A DNA stretch of 64,000 nt from contig NZ_JAFFZW010000009.1 in assembly GCF_017826695.1 (NCBI RefSeq), forward strand, positions 124,001 through 188,000, read 5' to 3'. The number at the start of each line of letters is the position of its first letter. Within the stretch, counting starts at the first letter, position 1. A program made the translations under genes and the position numbers. Source of the DNA: Pseudomonas alliivorans. Lineage in GTDB: Bacteria; Pseudomonadota; Gammaproteobacteria; Pseudomonadales; Pseudomonadaceae. The notes under the pieces are model-generated. The model ran no database searches and was not told the DNA's origin. It saw nothing but the letters and a program-made list of their open reading frames with translations. Below are positions 33,400-42,248 of this stretch, piece by piece.

Positions 33400-34250
33400 T
33401 TGCTGGCCCGCGAATGCTTGATATCACCTGAGCGCGGTGCCTGATAACTGACCTGCGGTTGCTTGCCTGTCACCTGCGCCAGCGCGGCGAGCAATTCGTT
33501 GAGCGAGGTGGTCTGGTTCAGGCCGACATTGACGGCACCGTCGATGGCGCTTTTCAGATTTAGTCCCTGCAACAGCAGCTTGACCAGATCGCCAATGTAG
33601 AAGAAATCGCGGGTCTGCTCGCCGTCGCCGAACACCTTGATGGGCAAGCCCTTTTCGATGCGCTCGGCAAAGATGCTGATCACACCGGAGTACGGCGACG
33701 AAGGATCCTGACGCGGCCCGAAGATGTTGAAGAAGCGGAAGACCACCGGTTCAAGGCCGTGCTGGCGACGATAGAAGTCCAGGTAGAACTCGCTGGCCAG
33801 CTTGTCCGATGCATAGGGTGTCAGGGGGGCTTTGGTAGTGTCTTCGGTGATGGCCTGGCCTTCGCCGTTATTGCCATAGACCGCCGCGCTGGATGCAAAG
33901 ACCACTCGTTTGATGCCTGCCTCGCGCATGGCTTCGCAGACATTCAGTGTGCCGATGAAATTGCTCTGGTGGGTACGCACCGGGTCGTCCACCGACGCCT
34001 GTACCGAGGCCACCGCCGCCAGATGCACAACCGACTGACAGCCCTGCGCCGCTCGCTTGACCAACGCAGCATCCGCGACATCGCCTACGATCAGCTCGAC
34101 CTTTGGATTATCCAGCGGCAGGTTGCTGCGTTTGCCCGCCGACAGGTCATCGAGAATGCGCACGGCATACCCGCAAGCCAACAACGCGTCGGTCAGGTGC
34201 GAGCCAATGAAGCCCGCGCCGCCAGTGATCAGAACAGGAGCATCAGACAT
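33321..34250 (-). CDS. NAD-dependent epimerase/dehydratase (UDP-sugar 4-epimerase-like)
   Basis: 309 residues from ATG 34250. It is an extended SDR: glycine motif ITGGAGFIGSHLTDALL (residues 7-23), NAD ribose aspartate in RILDDLSAG, catalytic serine/tyrosine/lysine in FASSAAVYGN and YASDKLASEFY, and FRFFNIFGPRQDPSSPYSG. The sequence is closest in feel to GalE/WbpP-type epimerases; the sugar is not decidable. It overlaps the preceding RmlD-like gene by eight bases, as PA4068-PA4069 do. Confidence 0.9.
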   Translation of the reverse strand: MSDAPVLITGGAGFIGSHLTDALLACGYAVRILDDLSAGKRSNLPLDNPKVELIVGDVADAALVKRAAQGCQSVVHLAAVASVQASVDDPVRTHQSNFIGTLNVCEAMREAGIKRVVFASSAAVYGNNGEGQAITEDTTKAPLTPYASDKLASEFYLDFYRRQHGLEPVVFRFFNIFGPRQDPSSPYSGVISIFAERIEKGLPIKVFGDGEQTRDFFYIGDLVKLLLQGLNLKSAIDGAVNVGLNQTTSLNELLAALAQVTGKQPQVSYQAPRSGDIKHSRASNQRLLEHFNIDEPTPLNTGLALLMER

Positions 34251-35127
34251 GTCGGTAGTACCGATCCAGCAGGCTCGGCAGACCGGCGCGCCAGGCGCGG
34301 GGCTTGATGCCGAAGGTATGGAGAATTTTCTTGCAGGCCAGCACGGCGTGCTGCGGCTCTTCGCCCGCATCGGGACGAGCGGCGTGGGCCTGCGCAGTGG
34401 GGGACTCGACGGCCAGGGGATGCAGCAGACGTGCTTCGGTGAGCACCGCCTGTCCCAACGCCAGCGGCGTAGTGGCCTCGTGGCCGGCGTAGTGGTAAGT
34501 GCCCCACAACGGCGCTTCGCAGTCGAGCTGCTTGAGCACTGAAATAAGCACGCGGGCTGCGTCGTCTACCGGCGTCGGATTACCACGACGGTCATCGGCC
34601 AGCAGCAACTCCTGGGGTTTCTCGGCACTCGACAGAAAACGGCCCAGCACGCCATCGATGCTGTCATCCAGCAGCCAGCCGAAACGAACCAGCACGTGTT
34701 GCGGACAGGTTGCACGTACGCTTTGCTCGATACGCCACAGCGCCTGACCGCGAAGGCCAAGCGGCACTGGCTCGTCCTTTTCACTGTAGGCAGTGGCACG
34801 CGAGCCATCGAACACTCGATAGCTTGAAGGCTGGACCAGCGTAATGTTGTGGTGCTGACACAATTCGGCCAGCCGCTCGACGGAGCGTTCCTGGCGGGTC
34901 AGACGCGCTTCACTTACCGTCTCCGCCTGAAACCAGTCGAAGTAGTAAGCAAGGTTGATCAAGGCATCGGGACGGGTGTCATCGAGCAGTTGCGTCAGGC
35001 TCGCTGCATCCCAACCGTCTTGCGGTGGACGCGGCGCGAGGAAGCCAATGTCTTCCTCGGCACCCAGACGAATCAACGCCTGCCCGAGGGCATTCCCGCC
35101 GCCCAACAGCATAAGGCGCATTCGCAT
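34243..35127 (-). CDS. RmlD-like sugar-nucleotide reductase family protein
   Basis: 294 residues from ATG 35127 (a second ATG two codons later is equally possible). The start MRMRLMLLGGGNALGQALIRLGAEED is an extended-SDR nucleotide-binding fold in which the usual GxxGxxG is GGGNALG. Later parts fit the RmlD family: DALINLAYYF, a catalytic-site-like SSYRVFDGSRATAYSEKDEPVPLGLRG, and LVRFGWLLDD. The Tyr-x-x-x-Lys pair is altered: YSEKD gives Tyr with Lys three later, not four, so catalytic competence is doubtful. It is paired with the epimerase gene. Confidence 0.85.
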   Translation of the reverse strand: MRMRLMLLGGGNALGQALIRLGAEEDIGFLAPRPPQDGWDAASLTQLLDDTRPDALINLAYYFDWFQAETVSEARLTRQERSVERLAELCQHHNITLVQPSSYRVFDGSRATAYSEKDEPVPLGLRGQALWRIEQSVRATCPQHVLVRFGWLLDDSIDGVLGRFLSSAEKPQELLLADDRRGNPTPVDDAARVLISVLKQLDCEAPLWGTYHYAGHEATTPLALGQAVLTEARLLHPLAVESPTAQAHAARPDAGEEPQHAVLACKKILHTFGIKPRAWRAGLPSLLDRYYRHV

Positions 35128-35243
35128 AGAGTCAGCAGGCTCGGTATCAGAATCATCAAATAGATAAATGAAAAACGCCTGCAAACATAACACGTTGGCC
35201 GCCAACCCCCAACAGTTGCGCAGCCTGGCGGGTTAATGACGCG

Positions 35244-37520
35244 TTACGTGGCCGCCGGACCTGGCGCACCGCCGCCCTTGGGCAGGCTCAGCGGTGCCGG
35301 GGACGCCGGTGGTGCTGATGGCGCTGGCGGCCCTTCGGCTTCGGTACCGGCCTGTAGCGCAGCGATGCCAGGGCTCATCACCATCTGTGGATAAGTCTGG
35401 GCAAAGCGTACGCTGGGGTGTTTATCCACAAGCCGCTTGAGCCGCTCGTTGAAGGCACGACCCACCGCGTATTGCCCGCCGGATGAGGTGCGGAACTGCG
35501 CAGTGAGGACCACACCATTGAGGTCCATGCGGTCCACACCGAACACTTCCAGCGGACCTTGCAGGTTGTTCTTGAGCAGAACGTCTTCGGTGATCGAATG
35601 GCCGACTTCACGGATCAGCGACAGCGCATCATCGATGTCCGAGTCGTAGGTGAACTGTACCGAGAAGAACGCATAGGCAAACTGGCGGGACTGGTTGGTG
35701 ACGGCCTTGATCTGTCCGAACGGCACCGAGTGCACGAAGCCCTTGCCATCTCTCAGGCGTACGGTACGAATGGTCAGGCTCTCGACCGTGCCGGAGTGCC
35801 CGGTGCTGAGCACCACCCAGTCGCCGATGGAAAAGGTGTCTTCCACGATGATGAACAGGCCGGTAATCACGTCCTGGACCAGTTGCTGCGAACCGAAACC
35901 GATCGCCAGACCGACCACACCGGCACCGGCCAGCAACGGTGCGACGTTGATGCCCAGGTTGGCCATGGTGGTGATCGCGCAGATCACTACCAGCACGATC
36001 TTCACGGCGTTACGCAACAGCGGCAGAATGGTCTTGACTCGGGTGCTCGGCTGACGACCGCTGCGATGGTTGATTGGCGGCTTGAGCGCCTCCTGGATAG
36101 CCGTGTCCAGCACGACCCACAACAGCCAGGTCACCAGGAAAATCAGACCGATGCTGCTCAGCGATTCACTGATGACCCGGCCCAGGGTATTGCGCTGGGC
36201 GAATTCGAACATCGAAAAGCCCCAGATCCGGCCCAGTACTTCGATGAAGGTGATCGCCAGAGCGATGCGCATCACCGCATACACCAGGCTCAGCAAACGC
36301 GCCTTGTACACATGCCCGCCGCGCCCGAGTTCTTCGGCAGGCTTGAACATGTGCTGGAAAACGGTGCTCATGAACACCGTGGCAATCAGCAGGATGGTGG
36401 TGAACAGGGCGCAACGCAGCGCCTCCTGACTGTCTTCGCCGGCACCGATCAGGTTGATGGCCGACACCAGAATCATCAGCAGAATGGGCAGGTGCCACAG
36501 GTTCGAAAAGATTTTCAACGACTGCTGCAAGGCCGGACGCTGCAGACGGCTGCTCAACGAACGGTTACGAATGAGGTGCGCCACCGGGCGACGCACCTTG
36601 ATGATCAGCATGCAGAACACGACCGAGGCAAACAGACCGGTGAACACGGCCACACTGGTGGTCACGTTGCTGCCCAACTGGCGGGCAATCTGCGGGCTGG
36701 TCAGCGCATCACTGAGCGCCGCCAGAAAGCCGACCACAAACAACGGCCTGGGCGCATAGCGGCGGATCATGCGCACCGCGGCACGCTTGTGCCCGGAATT
36801 GAACATCACGATCACGCACAGCAATACCGACGTCGAGACAATGCCGCTGCTGGTGGCGTAGGCGAAACACAACGCCAGAGCCCGTCCGACCGACGAGGGC
36901 ATGAAGTGACTGACGTAGAGCGTCAGGGGCAGACAGATAATGGCGGGCAGCGTGAACGGCAGGACGTACTTGAGCAGCGCCTGACTGCGCTGGCGGACAC
37001 GCAGGAACGGCGTCCGACAAAGACGCACAGCCACAAACCGCCCGACGGTGGTCAGGACCGCGAAGGCACCGATCCAGACGAAAGACAGAATCAGGAAATC
37101 GCCGACGACACTCCATGGCGAACGCGTGGTGCGCTTGTTGACCAGTTTTTCGATTTCGTCGGCCGCACGGTCAGCGCGCAACCGCCAGGCGTCCAGCAGA
37201 TTCTCATCGAGATTGAGCTTGTCCTGCACGTCATCGATGCTGGTGCTGATCGCCCCTAGCAAGCCACCCTGCACGAGCAGCTCGGCTGCAGGTTCGGTGG
37301 CTGCGGGGTCTGCCTCATCCGCCGGTTTGGCATCGGCCTTGTCGGTTGCCTTGGCATCGGCCTTGTCCGCCGCTTTGCCATCCGGTTTTTCGGCGGCCTT
37401 GTCGTCGGCGGGAACTGCCGCACTCATGGGCAATGCAGGTACATCCGCCGCCAGAACATGGAAACTGCCCGTGAACAGCAGCAGCCCCGTAAGGATCAAG
37501 GTTTTCAGCTGAGACGCCAC
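35244..37520 (-). CDS. MscS family mechanosensitive ion channel
   Basis: 758 residues from a GTG start with AAGGAGAAAACTGC upstream; the longer frame to 37709 has no homology. A signal peptide (ending HVLA) leads a 60-residue low-complexity linker rich in Lys, Ala and Asp (repeats of the type KADAKATDKADAK), then about nine to eleven membrane helices. The pore-lining TM3 of MscS is LGINVAPLLAGAGVVGLAIGFGSQQLVQD, followed by GLFIIVEDTFSIGDWV and the beta domain. It is a large YjeP/MscK-like channel for osmotic downshock. The tail is proline/alanine-rich. Confidence 0.93.
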   Translation of the reverse strand: MASQLKTLILTGLLLFTGSFHVLAADVPALPMSAAVPADDKAAEKPDGKAADKADAKATDKADAKPADEADPAATEPAAELLVQGGLLGAISTSIDDVQDKLNLDENLLDAWRLRADRAADEIEKLVNKRTTRSPWSVVGDFLILSFVWIGAFAVLTTVGRFVAVRLCRTPFLRVRQRSQALLKYVLPFTLPAIICLPLTLYVSHFMPSSVGRALALCFAYATSSGIVSTSVLLCVIVMFNSGHKRAAVRMIRRYAPRPLFVVGFLAALSDALTSPQIARQLGSNVTTSVAVFTGLFASVVFCMLIIKVRRPVAHLIRNRSLSSRLQRPALQQSLKIFSNLWHLPILLMILVSAINLIGAGEDSQEALRCALFTTILLIATVFMSTVFQHMFKPAEELGRGGHVYKARLLSLVYAVMRIALAITFIEVLGRIWGFSMFEFAQRNTLGRVISESLSSIGLIFLVTWLLWVVLDTAIQEALKPPINHRSGRQPSTRVKTILPLLRNAVKIVLVVICAITTMANLGINVAPLLAGAGVVGLAIGFGSQQLVQDVITGLFIIVEDTFSIGDWVVLSTGHSGTVESLTIRTVRLRDGKGFVHSVPFGQIKAVTNQSRQFAYAFFSVQFTYDSDIDDALSLIREVGHSITEDVLLKNNLQGPLEVFGVDRMDLNGVVLTAQFRTSSGGQYAVGRAFNERLKRLVDKHPSVRFAQTYPQMVMSPGIAALQAGTEAEGPPAPSAPPASPAPLSLPKGGGAPGPAAT

Positions 37521-37644
37521 GCAGTTTTCTCCTTCGATGGACAGGCAGGGCTTCAACCCCAAGGAACTGATTCCTGTTTGCGTGGCAAGTTCGGTTTTGA
37601 CACTGGAAATAGATGAGCCGATGTTTCCGATGGCCTTGTGCCTG

Positions 37645-38079
37645 TTAACGCTTGTGCAGCGCCTTGCCGATAACCAGCGGGCCGGGGCCGGTGATTGCGA
37701 GCCCGGCAAAGAGGATCATCAGCAGCCAGGCGAATTGTCCCTGTTCCAGTGACCATTCGGGGTGAACGAAGAGCACCGCCACGGCCAGCACCGCCAGGAC
37801 CGGCAGACACGCCAGTCGCGCCCACACGCCGAGTATCAGAAGCACCGGGCAAATCACTTCGGCAAAAACAGCCAGCCCCAGCGTCAAGGTGCCGCCGAGA
37901 CCGAACGGGTCTTCGATGCGTTGTACTTCCACACTCCAGTGCATCAGCTTCGGCAATCCGTGCACTTGCAGTAACAGCAGCGAAACACTGACGCGCATGA
38001 ACAGAAGTCCCCAGGCCAGCAGGGCCTGAGTGTATTTCGGCGACACGCCGGACTGAAGGTGCGATGCGTTGGGCAACAT
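37645..38079 (-). CDS. DoxX family membrane protein
   Basis: 144 residues with four hydrophobic segments (about 20-42, 64-83, 87-105 and 113-132). The pattern RVSVSLLLLQVHGLPKLMHW, then LTLGLAVFAEVICPVLLILGVWARLA, is typical DoxX. In E. coli and other bacteria the family is tied to quinone reduction, redox stress and sulfur chemistry, but the function is not certain. It starts divergently 200 bases from the hydrolase gene at 38280. Confidence 0.88.
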   Translation of the reverse strand: MLPNASHLQSGVSPKYTQALLAWGLLFMRVSVSLLLLQVHGLPKLMHWSVEVQRIEDPFGLGGTLTLGLAVFAEVICPVLLILGVWARLACLPVLAVLAVAVLFVHPEWSLEQGQFAWLLMILFAGLAITGPGPLVIGKALHKR

Positions 38080-38279
38080 GGTCTAGGATCTCTCGGGCAG
38101 GCTGGGCGTTGGCGAATTATGCGGCGAGCCGGTCGCCGGAAATTGTTTTGATGTGCCGAGTTCGCAGACAGGCAGATGGGCACATACACGCAATTACTGC
38201 GAGCGGACTGGATCGATACTGCTGCAGTGCGCCCGGACAACTGCGCCAGCCCGATCAACCCGACACGAGAGAGAACTGC

Positions 38280-39098
38280 ATGAGCACTTTCAAGACAAAA
38301 GACGGCACCGAGATCTATTTCAAGGACTGGGGAACGGGCAAGCCAGTGCTCTTCAGTCACGGCTGGCCGCTGGACGCGGACATGTGGGAATACCAGATGG
38401 AATACCTCAGCAGCCGGGGCTATCGCACCCTCGCGTTCGACCGTCGCGGATTCGGCCGTTCCGATCAGCCCTGGACCGGCTACGACTATGACACCTTCGC
38501 CGATGACATCGCCGCGCTGATCGAACACCTGGACCTGCGCGACGTGACGCTGGTGGGCTTTTCCATGGGTGGCGGTGACGTGACCCGCTACATCGGCCGC
38601 CACGGCACCGGCCGTGTCGCCAAGCTGGCACTGCTGGGTGCGGTGACACCCTTTTTCATGAAAACCGATGACCACCCGCAAGGCGTGGACAAGTCGGTTT
38701 TCGATGGCATCAAGGCAGGCCTGCTGAAAGACCGCGCGCAGTTCATCTCCGACTTCGCCACCCCGTTCTATGGCACCAATCAGGGCCAGACCGTTTCTGA
38801 AGGCGTGCTGACCCAGACGCTGAACATCGCACTGCTGGCTTCGCTCAAGGGCACCGTAGACTGCGTGACTGCGTTCTCGGAAACCGACTTCCGTCCCGAC
38901 ATGGCGAAAATCGACGTACCCACGCTGGTCATTCATGGCGACGGCGACCAGATCGTGCCGTTCGAGGCAACCGGCAAATTGGCTGCCGAGATGATCAAAG
39001 GCGCTGAGCTGAAGGTCTACTCCGGCGCACCGCATGGCTTTGCGGTCACCCACGGTCAGCAGCTCAATGAAGACCTGTTGGCGTTCTTGGCTGATTGA
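38280..39098 (+). CDS. Alpha/beta hydrolase, non-heme chloroperoxidase/arylesterase type
   Basis: 272 residues from ATG 38280 with CGAGAGAGAACTGC upstream. The nucleophile is in GFSMGGGDVTRYIGRHG (serine near residue 96), the acid in VIHGDGDQIVPF and the base in SGAPHGFAVTH. The oxyanion segment is FSHGWPLDADMWE. These match the cofactor-free bacterial chloroperoxidases and arylesterases, which can also make peracids. The physiological substrate is unknown. It is divergent from the doxX gene. Confidence 0.9.
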   Translation: MSTFKTKDGTEIYFKDWGTGKPVLFSHGWPLDADMWEYQMEYLSSRGYRTLAFDRRGFGRSDQPWTGYDYDTFADDIAALIEHLDLRDVTLVGFSMGGGDVTRYIGRHGTGRVAKLALLGAVTPFFMKTDDHPQGVDKSVFDGIKAGLLKDRAQFISDFATPFYGTNQGQTVSEGVLTQTLNIALLASLKGTVDCVTAFSETDFRPDMAKIDVPTLVIHGDGDQIVPFEATGKLAAEMIKGAELKVYSGAPHGFAVTHGQQLNEDLLAFLAD

Positions 39099-39268
39099 TG
39101 CCCACGCCAGCTGCCTGACAGTTGACCAGACCGTGGGCGGCGGATTGCCGGCGATGCCATCGGCTCAGGCACTGAGATAGCGCCTGAACAAACGCATCGC
39201 CGACAAGCCGCCGCTCACAATAAGCAGCGTTTACCCCGTCAGCCATGCGCTGACTGAAGAGACGGGGG

Positions 39269-40117
39269 TCAGTCGGCCTGCACGGTCAGTTGATTCTGCT
39301 CACCCAGTCCGGCGATTCCCAAGCGAATGCGCTGGCCTGCCTTGAGAAAGACCGGTTCAGGTTTCACGCCCAGCCCCACACCGGGCGGTGTACCGGTGGA
39401 GATGACGTCGCCCGGCTGCAGGCTCATGCAGCGGCTCAGGTAAGCAATCAACTGCGCGATGTTGAATACCAGCGTGCGGGTGTTGCCGTTCTGATAACGA
39501 TGGCCGTCTACTTCCAGCCACAGGTCCAGCGAATGAGGGTCGGCAACCTCGTCGCGGGTCACCAGCCAGGGACCGAGCGGACCGAACGTGTCGAACCCCT
39601 TGCCCTTGTCCCAGGTACCGCCGCGCTCCAATTGCCATTCACGCTCGGACACGTCGTTGATCACGCAATAACCCGCCACATGCTCCATGGCATTGGCTTC
39701 GTCAATATTGCGCCCGCCCTTGCCGATCACCACGCCCAGCTCCACTTCCCAGTCGGTCTTGACCGAGCCTCGGGGAATCTCGATGTTGTCATTCGGGCCG
39801 CAGATGGCACTGGTCCACTTGTTGAAAATGACCGGCTCCCTGGGCACCTCCATATTGGACTCAGCCGCATGGTCGGCGTAGTTCAGGCCGATGCACACGA
39901 ACTTGCCCACGTGGCCGACACAAGCCCCGATGCGCGGCTGGCCTGTGACCAGCGGCAGGCTCACGGGATTGATCGTTGCCAGGGCGGCAAGACCGGCCGG
40001 GGTCAGCACCTCGCCCGCAATGTCTTTGACATGGCCGGACAGGTCACGAATCTGATTGTCGGCGTCCAGCAGGCCGGGCTTTTCCGAGCCTTTGTCTCCG
40101 TAACGTAGCAGTTTCAT
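39269..40117 (-). CDS. Fumarylacetoacetate hydrolase family protein (2,4-diketo-3-deoxy-L-fuconate hydrolase-like)
   Basis: 282 residues from MKLLRYG at 40117, preceded by ACAGGAGAACCCG. The FAH fold is clear: IGLNYADHAAESNMEVPREPVIF (catalytic His-Glu loop), DWEVELGVVIGKGGRNI with the metal-binding Glu-x-Glu, and GDVISTGTPPGVGLG. The adjacent SDR gene resembles 2-keto-3-deoxy-L-fuconate dehydrogenase; together they would make L-lactate and pyruvate. The order is SDR first then this gene, on the same strand with 38 bases between. Confidence 0.88.
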   Translation of the reverse strand: MKLLRYGDKGSEKPGLLDADNQIRDLSGHVKDIAGEVLTPAGLAALATINPVSLPLVTGQPRIGACVGHVGKFVCIGLNYADHAAESNMEVPREPVIFNKWTSAICGPNDNIEIPRGSVKTDWEVELGVVIGKGGRNIDEANAMEHVAGYCVINDVSEREWQLERGGTWDKGKGFDTFGPLGPWLVTRDEVADPHSLDLWLEVDGHRYQNGNTRTLVFNIAQLIAYLSRCMSLQPGDVISTGTPPGVGLGVKPEPVFLKAGQRIRLGIAGLGEQNQLTVQAD

Positions 40118-40155
40118 CGGGTTCTCCTGTTGTCTGTCGAACATGCAAACCGGGG

Positions 40156-40890
40156 TCAGACGCTCATGCCGCCATCAATGACGTGCACCGCACCCGACGT
40201 GTATGAAGACGCGTCAGAGCCAAGGTAAAGGACCAGTTGCGCGATTTCCTCGACGCTGCCTATCCGCCCCATCGGCTGGCGGTCGACGAACTGTTGATAG
40301 ACCTGAGCCTCGCAAACACCTTGTTGTTCGGCCTGGGCAGCGATGCGCATTCGCAGCGAAGGCGAATCCACCGTACCCGGACAAATGGCATTGCAGCGAA
40401 TACCCTGCCCAATGAAATCTGCCGCCACTGACTTGGTCAGCCCGATCACTGCCGCCTTGCTGGCAGTGTAGGCGAAGCGATTCGGCACGCCCTTCACACT
40501 TGAGGCCACCGATGACATGTTGATGATCGAACCGCCGCCACAGGCAAGCATGCCGGGCAGAAACGCCTGAATCATGCGGTACATGGCTGTGACATTGAGG
40601 TCCATGGAGCGCTGCCACGCGGCCTCGTCGCAGTCCAGAATAGTTCCTGCGTGCACGTATCCTGCACAGTTGAACAGCACATCCACCGTGCCGATCCGCT
40701 CGCAGGCCAGCCGAATGTCCTGCGCCGACGTCACGTCCAGCCGAACGGCTTCAATTCCGTCAATGCCTTGCAGATTGTGCAGATCGATGTCGGTCGCAAT
40801 GACCTCGGCGCCAGCGCTTGCGAACGCCTTGGCACTGGCCAGGCCAATGCCCTGCCCCGCCGCCGTGATGAGGACTCGCTTGTCGTTCAT
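40156..40890 (-). CDS. Short-chain dehydrogenase (2-keto-3-deoxy-L-fuconate dehydrogenase / BDH2-like)
   Basis: 244-residue classical SDR. NAD binding is ITAAGQGIGLASAKAFA with D37 in VIATDIDLHNL, which favours NAD over NADP. The catalytic serine, tyrosine and lysine are in NMSSVASSVKGVPNRFAYTASKAA. The run SVASSVKGVPNR and ADFIGQGIRCNAICPGTVDSPSL is very close to human DHRS6/BDH2 and to the bacterial L-fuconate pathway dehydrogenase. Its partner FAH hydrolase gene lies just downstream. No fuconate dehydratase or transporter is visible beside it. Confidence 0.88.
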   Translation of the reverse strand: MNDKRVLITAAGQGIGLASAKAFASAGAEVIATDIDLHNLQGIDGIEAVRLDVTSAQDIRLACERIGTVDVLFNCAGYVHAGTILDCDEAAWQRSMDLNVTAMYRMIQAFLPGMLACGGGSIINMSSVASSVKGVPNRFAYTASKAAVIGLTKSVAADFIGQGIRCNAICPGTVDSPSLRMRIAAQAEQQGVCEAQVYQQFVDRQPMGRIGSVEEIAQLVLYLGSDASSYTSGAVHVIDGGMSV

Positions 40891-41229
40891 GATGCTTCTC
40901 CTTGCGAAAGAACAGCACCGACAACCCTAGTTTGCCAACACCCTGCGCGCCGAGAATCGGACCGATGCCGCTGATTGACGCTGAACTGGAAAGTCTGCAC
41001 GCAGACGCCTTCATTTCGATGACGTCGAACCGGGCTTACTGTGCAGATACGGTCGAAGCTAACGCGGCAAACCTTTCAGATGCCTGAACGTAAAGGCCAA
41101 TGAGCGAGTTGCCACATGGCGTTTTCTTAATAAATCGAATCTGCCGTTGGTGATAAAAACGGTCGATCTGCAACAGCGCAAGCAGCGCTGAATAGCGCCC
41201 TTGTATTCTATCCGCCGGAGGTTCCTCGC
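40891..41229. other. Divergent intergenic region between the SDR and methyltransferase genes
   Basis: No gene or gene remnant is recognised. An AT-rich section at 41121-41165 is a likely promoter for the methyltransferase gene, and CCGGAGG at 41214-41220 is its ribosome-binding site. I see no strong repeat. Confidence 0.45.
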
Positions 41230-42042
41230 ATGAACGACTATCTGTTAGGTCATTCTTCAGCAGAACTGGAACGCCTTAAATTCCAGGCGAACATTCTGTC
41301 GCCCATCACCACGCGCCTGTTGATAGAAAGCGGTCTGGAGCAAGGCATGCATGTGCTGGATCTCGGTAGCGGGCCGGGCGACGTCGCCATGCTGGCGGGC
41401 AGGCTTGTCGGGCCGAACGGCAGCGTCACGGGAATCGATCGCAGCCCGGAGGCCGTCGAACTTGCAAACTTCAGAGCCGCGGAAGCGGGGTTGAGAAACG
41501 TCAGGTTTGAAGTCTGTGATATTCAGGACTTTCAGAGCCCGTCACCTTTCGACTGCGTCGTGGGGCGCTACGTGATGATTCATCAGAGCGATCCGGTCGC
41601 TTTCCTGCGTCAGGCGGCAAGCCTGGTCAGGAAAGGAGGAGCGCTGGCGCTCCATGAGGTGTTCATGTCGGGCACGCCGATGGAGTCGTTTCCAGATATT
41701 CCCATGCTGACCGATGCGGGGCAATTGATCGCCGCGGCCTTCGACACCGGTGGCGTGCGCCACGCTACGGCGGCACACCTGGTCAAACACTTTTCAGAGG
41801 CAGGGCTGTCTCAACCTGAACTCTTTTGCCAGCGACACATTGGAGGGGGTGAGCACTCCTTCATGTACCACTGGGCCGCAGAAACGTTGAGAACCGTTTA
41901 CCCGCATCTGATCAGTATCGGGCGGGTCACCGCCGACCCGGGATACCTGGAAACGTTTGAAGATCGCTTGAAAGCCGAGGCAATGGCGAGCCATGCGCAG
42001 ATTTTCGGACCGAACCAGGTCACCGCCTGGGTCAGGTTATGA
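41230..42042 (+). CDS. Class I SAM-dependent methyltransferase
   Basis: 270 residues. Motif I is VLDLGSGPGDVAMLAGRLVG near residues 40-59 with the acidic ligand in VTGIDRSPEAVELA. Motif IV is FDCVVGRYVMIHQSDP and motif VI VRKGGALALHEVF. It resembles UbiE/COQ5-like small-molecule methyltransferases. The substrate is unknown. It stands alone, with a good ribosome-binding site and a terminator 90 bases downstream. Confidence 0.88.
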   Translation: MNDYLLGHSSAELERLKFQANILSPITTRLLIESGLEQGMHVLDLGSGPGDVAMLAGRLVGPNGSVTGIDRSPEAVELANFRAAEAGLRNVRFEVCDIQDFQSPSPFDCVVGRYVMIHQSDPVAFLRQAASLVRKGGALALHEVFMSGTPMESFPDIPMLTDAGQLIAAAFDTGGVRHATAAHLVKHFSEAGLSQPELFCQRHIGGGEHSFMYHWAAETLRTVYPHLISIGRVTADPGYLETFEDRLKAEAMASHAQIFGPNQVTAWVRL

Positions 42043-42129
42043 CAACCGGCGTTTGAGAAGAAAAATCGAGGTGCAACACCTGCGGTCATAATTAATACAC
42101 ATCATGAGTACTAATATCGCAGCCAGTCG

Positions 42130-42169
42130 AACGGCCCCTGCGCTTCGTGCGCCGGGGCCGTTCTTTTTT
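42130..42169 (+). terminator. Rho-independent terminator
   Basis: ACGGCCCC and GGGGCCGT pair, with an inner TGCGC/GTGCG helix and a TTC loop, followed by TCTTTTTT. It ends the methyltransferase transcript and shields the TonB receptor gene. Confidence 0.9.
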
Positions 42170-42248
42170 AGCTGGCAAGCGGCGTCCAGACCCAGCCTGA
42201 ACCTGCTCCAACCAGCGCAGAATCCTTGATGTCATCAGGAAAAACGTC

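Noticed and set aside
35559..37259. Plus-strand open frame of 566 codons
   Set aside because: Antisense to the MscS channel gene; His/Gln/Arg-rich composition is typical of a shadow frame.
39100..39138. GCCCACG and CGTGGGC as a terminator of the hydrolase gene
   Set aside because: The loop would be about 25 bases and no T-run follows, so the pairing is probably incidental.
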